Below, one piece after another: positions 5,147-8,079 of a stretch of 8,079 nucleotides of DNA. The position numbers and the translations under genes are program-made. The DNA is from Actinomycetota bacterium (GTDB taxonomy: Bacteria > Actinomycetota > Thermoleophilia > Solirubrobacterales > Solirubrobacteraceae), in assembly GCA_019348435.1 (NCBI GenBank), contig JAHWJM010000106.1, positions 1-8,079 of the forward strand. Direction: 5' to 3'. The number at the start of each line of letters is the position of its first letter. Position 1 is the stretch's first letter. The notes under the pieces are model-generated. The model was given only the letters and a program-made list of their open reading frames with translations, did not search any database and was not told the DNA's origin.

Positions 5147-7092
5147 ATGAGCAAGACGCTTCTACAGAGCATCAACCACCCCTGCGACCTCCACGCTCTC
5201 AGCGAGGACGAGCTCACGCGCGTCGCCCAGGAGGTGCGCGAGCACATCATCGCCACGGTCGGCGAGATCGGCGGGCACTTCGGGGCGAACCTCGGCACCT
5301 GCGAGCTCGCGGTCGCGCTGCACTCGCTGCTGGACTCGCCGCGCGACAAGATCCTCTGGGACGTCGGCCACCAGGCCTATCCGCACAAGGTCCTCACCGG
5401 CCGCCGCGACGAGCTCGCGACGATCCGCCAGTACGCGGGCCTCGCGCCGTTCTGCTCGATCTCCGAGTCCGAGCACGACATCATGGGCGCCGGCCACGCC
5501 TCGACCTCGATCGGCTACGGCGTCGGCCTGAAGGAGGCGATGCGCGCGCTCAAGGTGCCATCCGAACCCCACCCGCCCCACGTCGTCGCGGTCATCGGCG
5601 ACGGCGCGATGACCGGCGGCGTCGCGTTCGAGGCGATCCACCAGGCCGGCGGCGCCGGGACGCCGATGGTCGTCGTGCTCAACGACAACGGCATGTCGAT
5701 CGCGCCCAACGTGGGCGCGCTGTCGCGCTACTTCACCCGCGTGCGCCTGCACCCCAAGCTCTGGCACACGCGCGAGAGCATGGAGACGCGCCTCAGCGAG
5801 CTGCCCGGCGTCGGCCGCCGCTTCGAGCGCTACGGCGAGCAGATGAAGGAGTCGATCAAGGCGTTCTGGGCGCCCGGCCTGCTCTGGGAGGAGCTCGGCT
5901 GGGCCTACACGGGCGTCATCGACGGCCACGACGTGCATGCCCTGCGCACCGCGCTGCGCACCGCGCTCGCCGCGGAGCGCCCGGTGCTCGTCCACATCGC
6001 CACCGTCAAGGGCAAGGGGTTCGCGCCCGCCGAGGAGGGCGGAGAGGAGGGGATGGAGCGCTGGCACGCCGCCAAGCCCAAGTCGATCGCCAACGGCGTG
6101 GTCGCCGCACCCGCGCTGCCGACGCTGCCGACGCCGCCGCCGCAGTACACGACGGTCTTCGGCGAGGCGCTCGTGCAGGAGTGCCGCCGCGATCGCCGGG
6201 TCGTCGGGATCACGGCGGCGATGAACACCGGCACGGGGCTGAACATCCTGCAGAAGGCCATGCCGAAGCGCTACTTCGACGTCGGCATCGCCGAGCAGCA
6301 GGCGATCCTGTTCGCCGCGGGGCTCGCGCTGGAGGGCGTCAAGCCGGTCGCAGCGATCTACTCGACGTTCCTGCAGCGAGCGTACGATTCGATCATCCAC
6401 GTTGTCGCCATCCAGAAGCTGCCGGTGGTCTTTGCGATGGACCGCGCGGGTCTCGTCGGCAACGACGGCCCGACGCACATGGGGCTGTACGACATCGCGT
6501 ACATGCGCGCGCTGCCCAACATCGTGCTGATGGCGCCGCTCGCGACGAGGCGATGCTCGTGAGGATGCTGCGCACCGCGCTCGTCCACCCCGGGCAGGCC
6601 GCCCTGCGCTACCCGCGCGGCGAGGCCGAGGGGGTGGCGCTGCCCACGCGGCCCGAACCGGTCGAGATCGGCCGCGGCGAGATCCTGCGCGAGGGCGACG
6701 GCAAGGTCGCGATCGTCGGCTACGGGACGGGCGTGGCGAAGGGCCTCGAGGCCGCCGACCGCCTCAGCGCGAGCGGCCTCGACGCCACGGTCGTCGACGC
6801 GCGCTTCGCCAAGCCGATCGACGCGGCGCTGATGGCGCAGCTCGCGACCGAGCACGAGCTGCTCGTGACCGTCGAGGAGGGCGTCCTGGCGGGCGGCTTC
6901 GGCACCGCCGTGTGGGAGTCGCTCAACGAGGACGCGATCGACAGCGCGCGGATCCTGCGCGTCGGCCTGCCCGACCGCTACGTCACGCACGGCACGCCGG
7001 CGATCCTGCACGCGGAGGTCGGCTTCACGGGCAAGCGCATCGCCGAGCGCATCGCGGCCGCGGTGGCGCGCCGCGCTGTCGCCGGCACGTAG
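5147..7092 (+). pseudogene. dxs: 1-deoxy-D-xylulose-5-phosphate synthase, interrupted by one frameshift
   Basis: DXS joins pyruvate and glyceraldehyde 3-phosphate using thiamine diphosphate, the entry step of the MEP isoprenoid pathway. The first frame (5147-6562) gives 464 DXS residues and then a short nonsense tail. The second frame takes over at 6541 and runs to 7092. Joined, they give about 647 aa, close to the usual length. Motifs: GGHFGANLGTCELAVALH (42-59, His44 near the cofactor), VGHQAYPHK (73-81), VIGDGAMTGG (149-158) with NDNGMSI (179-185) as the thiamine-diphosphate/Mg site, DVGIAEQQAILFAAG with catalytic E383, and DRAGLVGNDGPTHMG (432-446). The usual AEQHA is AEQQA here. A Pro-rich linker (LPTLPTPPPQ) separates domains I and II. 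All key residues lie before the break, but domain III would be lost. ATG 5147 is 6 nt after the ispA stop. As conservation continues on both sides, this is a very recent mutation or a sequencing error in an essential gene. Confidence 0.92.
6539..6540 (+). other. Frameshift site in dxs
   Basis: Codon 464 of dxs is CCG 6536-6538 (…VLMAP). The expected continuation, starting RDEAMLVRML, begins at 6541 in another frame. The CT at 6539-6540 is therefore two extra bases, or the remainder of a codon with one base missing. The original frame ends at TGA 6560-6562. No slippery heptamer of the X-XXY-YYZ type is visible, which argues against programmed frameshifting. Confidence 0.85.
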
Positions 7093-7104
7093 CCTCCCCT
7101 CATC

Positions 7105-7869
7105 ATGTCCTTGTGGTTCGCTGCGCTCGCCGCCGTCGCGGCGCTGGCCGCCGCCGTCCTGTTCGCCGGCTGCGGCGGCCGCGATGCGTCGGCGGTCGAG
7201 CAGGTGCGCGTTCTGCGCCTGAACCCGGGCTCGCTGGTGACGAAGCAGCCGCGTGGCGGGACCGCCGTACGCGCCGCGCTGACGACGACGGCGGTCCGCC
7301 CGGCGCAGCGGCTGCCGCCCGCGATGGCGGTGCCGCAGGTCGGCTCGCTGGCGGTCGGCGCGCCGAACCGCGGGCGCCTCGTCAACGGGCTGCAGCTGCC
7401 GGGAGCCGGGCCCGACTGGGTGACCTGGGACCCGATCCGCCACCGCACGCCCAACCGGCCCGACCGCCGCTGGGGCAGCGACCGCCTGCTGGCGTTCCTG
7501 CTCTACGTCCTGCGCGACTACCGCCTGGCCAACCCGGCCGCGCCGCCGGTATTGATCGGCGACCTCAGCCTGCCGTACGGCGGCCCGTTCGGCAGCGAGT
7601 TCGGCGGCCTCGGGCACATGTCACACCAGAACGGGCTGGACGTCGACATCCTCTACCCGCGGCGCGACCGGGCGCTGCGGCCACCTGACAAGGTCGCCGA
7701 CGTCGACCGCGCGCTTTCGCAGGATCTCGTCAGCCGCTTCGTCGGCGCCGGGGCGCAGTTCGTCTTCGTCGGCACCCACGTCGGCCTGGGCGGGCCGCCG
7801 TCGGTCGTGCAGGCGATCGCGCACCACAACGACCACCTGCACGTGCGGATCGCCAACTGGCGGCGCTGA
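7105..7869 (+). CDS. Peptidase M74 / MepA-like penicillin-insensitive murein endopeptidase
   Basis: A 254-aa protein with the zinc-peptidase signature of the MepA (M74) family. GHMSHQNGLDVDI (170-182) supplies H171, H174 and D181. HNDHLHVRI (241-249) supplies H241, H244 and H246. By analogy with E. coli MepA the zinc ligands are H174, D181 and H246. Family enzymes cut the D-Ala to meso-diaminopimelate cross-link in peptidoglycan. The N-terminus is a hydrophobic segment (residues 3-22) with AGCGG at 21-25, so Cys23 could be a lipoprotein attachment site. However, the segment lacks a leading Lys/Arg and position -3 is Phe, so a plain membrane anchor or secretion signal is also possible. Residues 30-100 are a low-complexity linker before the catalytic domain. 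ATG 7105 is 12 nt after dxs with no clear Shine-Dalgarno, so it is probably expressed in the same transcript. Confidence 0.85.
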   Translation: MSLWFAALAAVAALAAAVLFAGCGGRDASAVEQVRVLRLNPGSLVTKQPRGGTAVRAALTTTAVRPAQRLPPAMAVPQVGSLAVGAPNRGRLVNGLQLPGAGPDWVTWDPIRHRTPNRPDRRWGSDRLLAFLLYVLRDYRLANPAAPPVLIGDLSLPYGGPFGSEFGGLGHMSHQNGLDVDILYPRRDRALRPPDKVADVDRALSQDLVSRFVGAGAQFVFVGTHVGLGGPPSVVQAIAHHNDHLHVRIANWRR

Positions 7870-7902
7870 GGCGAGACACCCTCCGCCCGCGACGTGAAAC
7901 GA

Positions 7903-7919
7903 CCCGCCGGGGAGGCGGG
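7903..7919 (+). terminator. GC-rich hairpin after the endopeptidase gene
   Basis: CCCGCC (7903-7908) pairs with GGCGGG (7914-7919) around the loop GGGGA, 34 nt after the endopeptidase stop. It is the best candidate for the end of the efp-to-endopeptidase transcript. No U-tract follows, which is common in high-GC actinobacteria but weakens the call. Confidence 0.45.
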
Positions 7920-7921
7920 CC

Positions 7922-7938
7922 GCTTCGGGAGGAGAAGC
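7922..7938 (+). promoter_or_regulatory. Hairpin whose loop displays a Shine-Dalgarno sequence
   Basis: GCTTC (7922-7926) pairs with GAAGC (7934-7938). The 7-nt loop is GGGAGGA, close to a consensus ribosome binding site. It ends 11 nt before ATG 7945. With the hairpin at 7903-7919 just upstream, it forms a tandem stem-loop pair. The stem could position or modulate ribosome access to the short ORF. Confidence 0.4.
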
Positions 7939-7944
7939 ACTGCT

Positions 7945-8055
7945 ATGTGGTTGTCGTCCAGCTGGATGGTGGGACGGATGTATCAGCAGGCCATCGGGAG
8001 GAGCCTGCGCGCTCACCACCCGGACACAGTGTCCTGGCTGACTGGCCAGTCATGA
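7945..8055 (+). CDS. Possible short ORF (36 aa), unknown
   Basis: ATG 7945 opens a 36-codon frame beginning MWLSSSWMVGRMYQQAIGRS and ending TVSWLTGQS, with TGA at 8053-8055. In favour: a strong GGGAGGA upstream, mostly G/C third positions, and an ATGA overlap with the next ORF. Against: the short length, no recognised family, three tryptophans with no clear pattern, and two palindromes inside its 3' end that may be a DNA-level signal. It could be a leader peptide coupled to the downstream gene, or simply untranslated leader. Confidence 0.35.
   Translation: MWLSSSWMVGRMYQQAIGRSLRAHHPDTVSWLTGQS
8022..8034. promoter_or_regulatory. 13-bp palindrome (operator candidate)
   Basis: GGACAC and GTGTCC form a perfect inverted repeat around a single A (GGACACAGTGTCC). 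It lies 4 nt before a second palindrome and 17 nt before ATG 8052. Its size and symmetry suit a dimeric repressor site, but no regulator can be named from the sequence. Confidence 0.4.
8039..8052. promoter_or_regulatory. 14-bp perfect palindrome at the last start codon
   Basis: TGACTGGCCAGTCA is its own reverse complement and ends on the A of ATG 8052. Protein bound here would cover the start region. Together with 8022-8034 it forms a two-site arrangement of the kind seen at TetR- or GntR-type autoregulated genes, although an mRNA stem or chance in GC-rich DNA remains possible. Confidence 0.4.
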
Positions 8056-8079
8056 GTGAGAGAGGTCACACAACGCGCT
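8052..8079 (+). CDS. 5' end of a gene leaving the window, unknown
   Basis: ATG 8052 overlaps the TGA of the short ORF (ATGA) and reads MSERGHTTR before the window ends. Nine residues are too few for a family call. Many TetR-type regulators begin with a short basic lead-in followed by a TR-containing stretch, and the palindromes at the start would fit, but this is only a guess. Confidence 0.3.

Noticed and set aside
6110..6146. Tandem CTGCCGACG-type repeat in dxs
   Set aside because: It encodes the Pro-rich linker between DXS domains I and II and needs no other explanation.
5162..6478. Long minus-strand ORF (438 aa) opposite dxs
   Set aside because: It is antisense to clearly conserved DXS sequence and shows no family motif.
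6530..6562. Programmed ribosomal frameshift in dxs
   Set aside because: No slippery heptamer or obvious downstream pseudoknot is visible, and DXS is not known to use frameshifting.
6358..7617. Long minus-strand ORF (419 aa) opposite the dxs 3' part and the endopeptidase
   Set aside because: It covers two genes with strong protein motifs on the + strand. Low-complexity translation marks it as a shadow.

Overview
This window comes from a very GC-rich bacterial chromosome, most likely an actinobacterium. A deep-branching lineage such as Thermoleophilia/Solirubrobacterales is my best guess, from protein style and gene order rather than from any search. All recognisable genes lie on the + strand. 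Most starts lack a strong Shine-Dalgarno sequence.

Region A (1-552) holds the end of an unidentified gene (stop at 103-105), then a chimeric ORF (142-552). Its N-terminus is a hydrophilic Lys/Pro/Asp-rich stretch with its own ribosome binding site. Its C-terminus is the last third of an Xaa-Pro peptidase (M24 'pita-bread' fold). Two of the five metal ligands of that fold are missing, so it looks like a rearrangement scar or a misassembly join.

Region B (601-3017) holds two accessory-looking genes between the peptidase remnant and efp, which are often neighbours in bacteria. They are a GT-C-type polytopic membrane glycosyltransferase (601-1848) and a stand-alone AbiEi-type winged-helix/DUF559-type nuclease-fold protein (2064-3017). 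The 215-nt gap between them carries a 40-nt imperfect direct repeat (35/40 identical). Its first copy has a perfect 11-bp inverted repeat. Its second copy overlaps the start codon of the AbiEi/DUF559 gene.

Region C (3032-7869) is a tight housekeeping run: efp, nusB, an xseB-like gene, ispA (type II farnesyl diphosphate synthase), dxs and an M74 murein endopeptidase. Gaps are 6 to 31 nt, with one 4-nt overlap (nusB/xseB). It combines translation of polyproline stretches, transcription antitermination, MEP-pathway isoprenoid supply (dxs entry step, ispA prenyl elongation) and wall remodelling. dxs is split by a clean frameshift at 6539-6540. The two halves join to a full-length protein, so this is a recent mutation or a sequencing error.

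Region D (7870-8079) has two hairpins after the endopeptidase, then a possible 36-codon ORF with a good Shine-Dalgarno, joined by an ATGA overlap to an ORF that leaves the window. Two close palindromes cover that junction and could be an operator.

I saw no rRNA, tRNA, CRISPR array or insertion sequence. The most unusual points are the peptidase chimera, the repeat/hairpin at the AbiEi/DUF559 gene, the dxs frameshift and the palindromic junction at the right edge.
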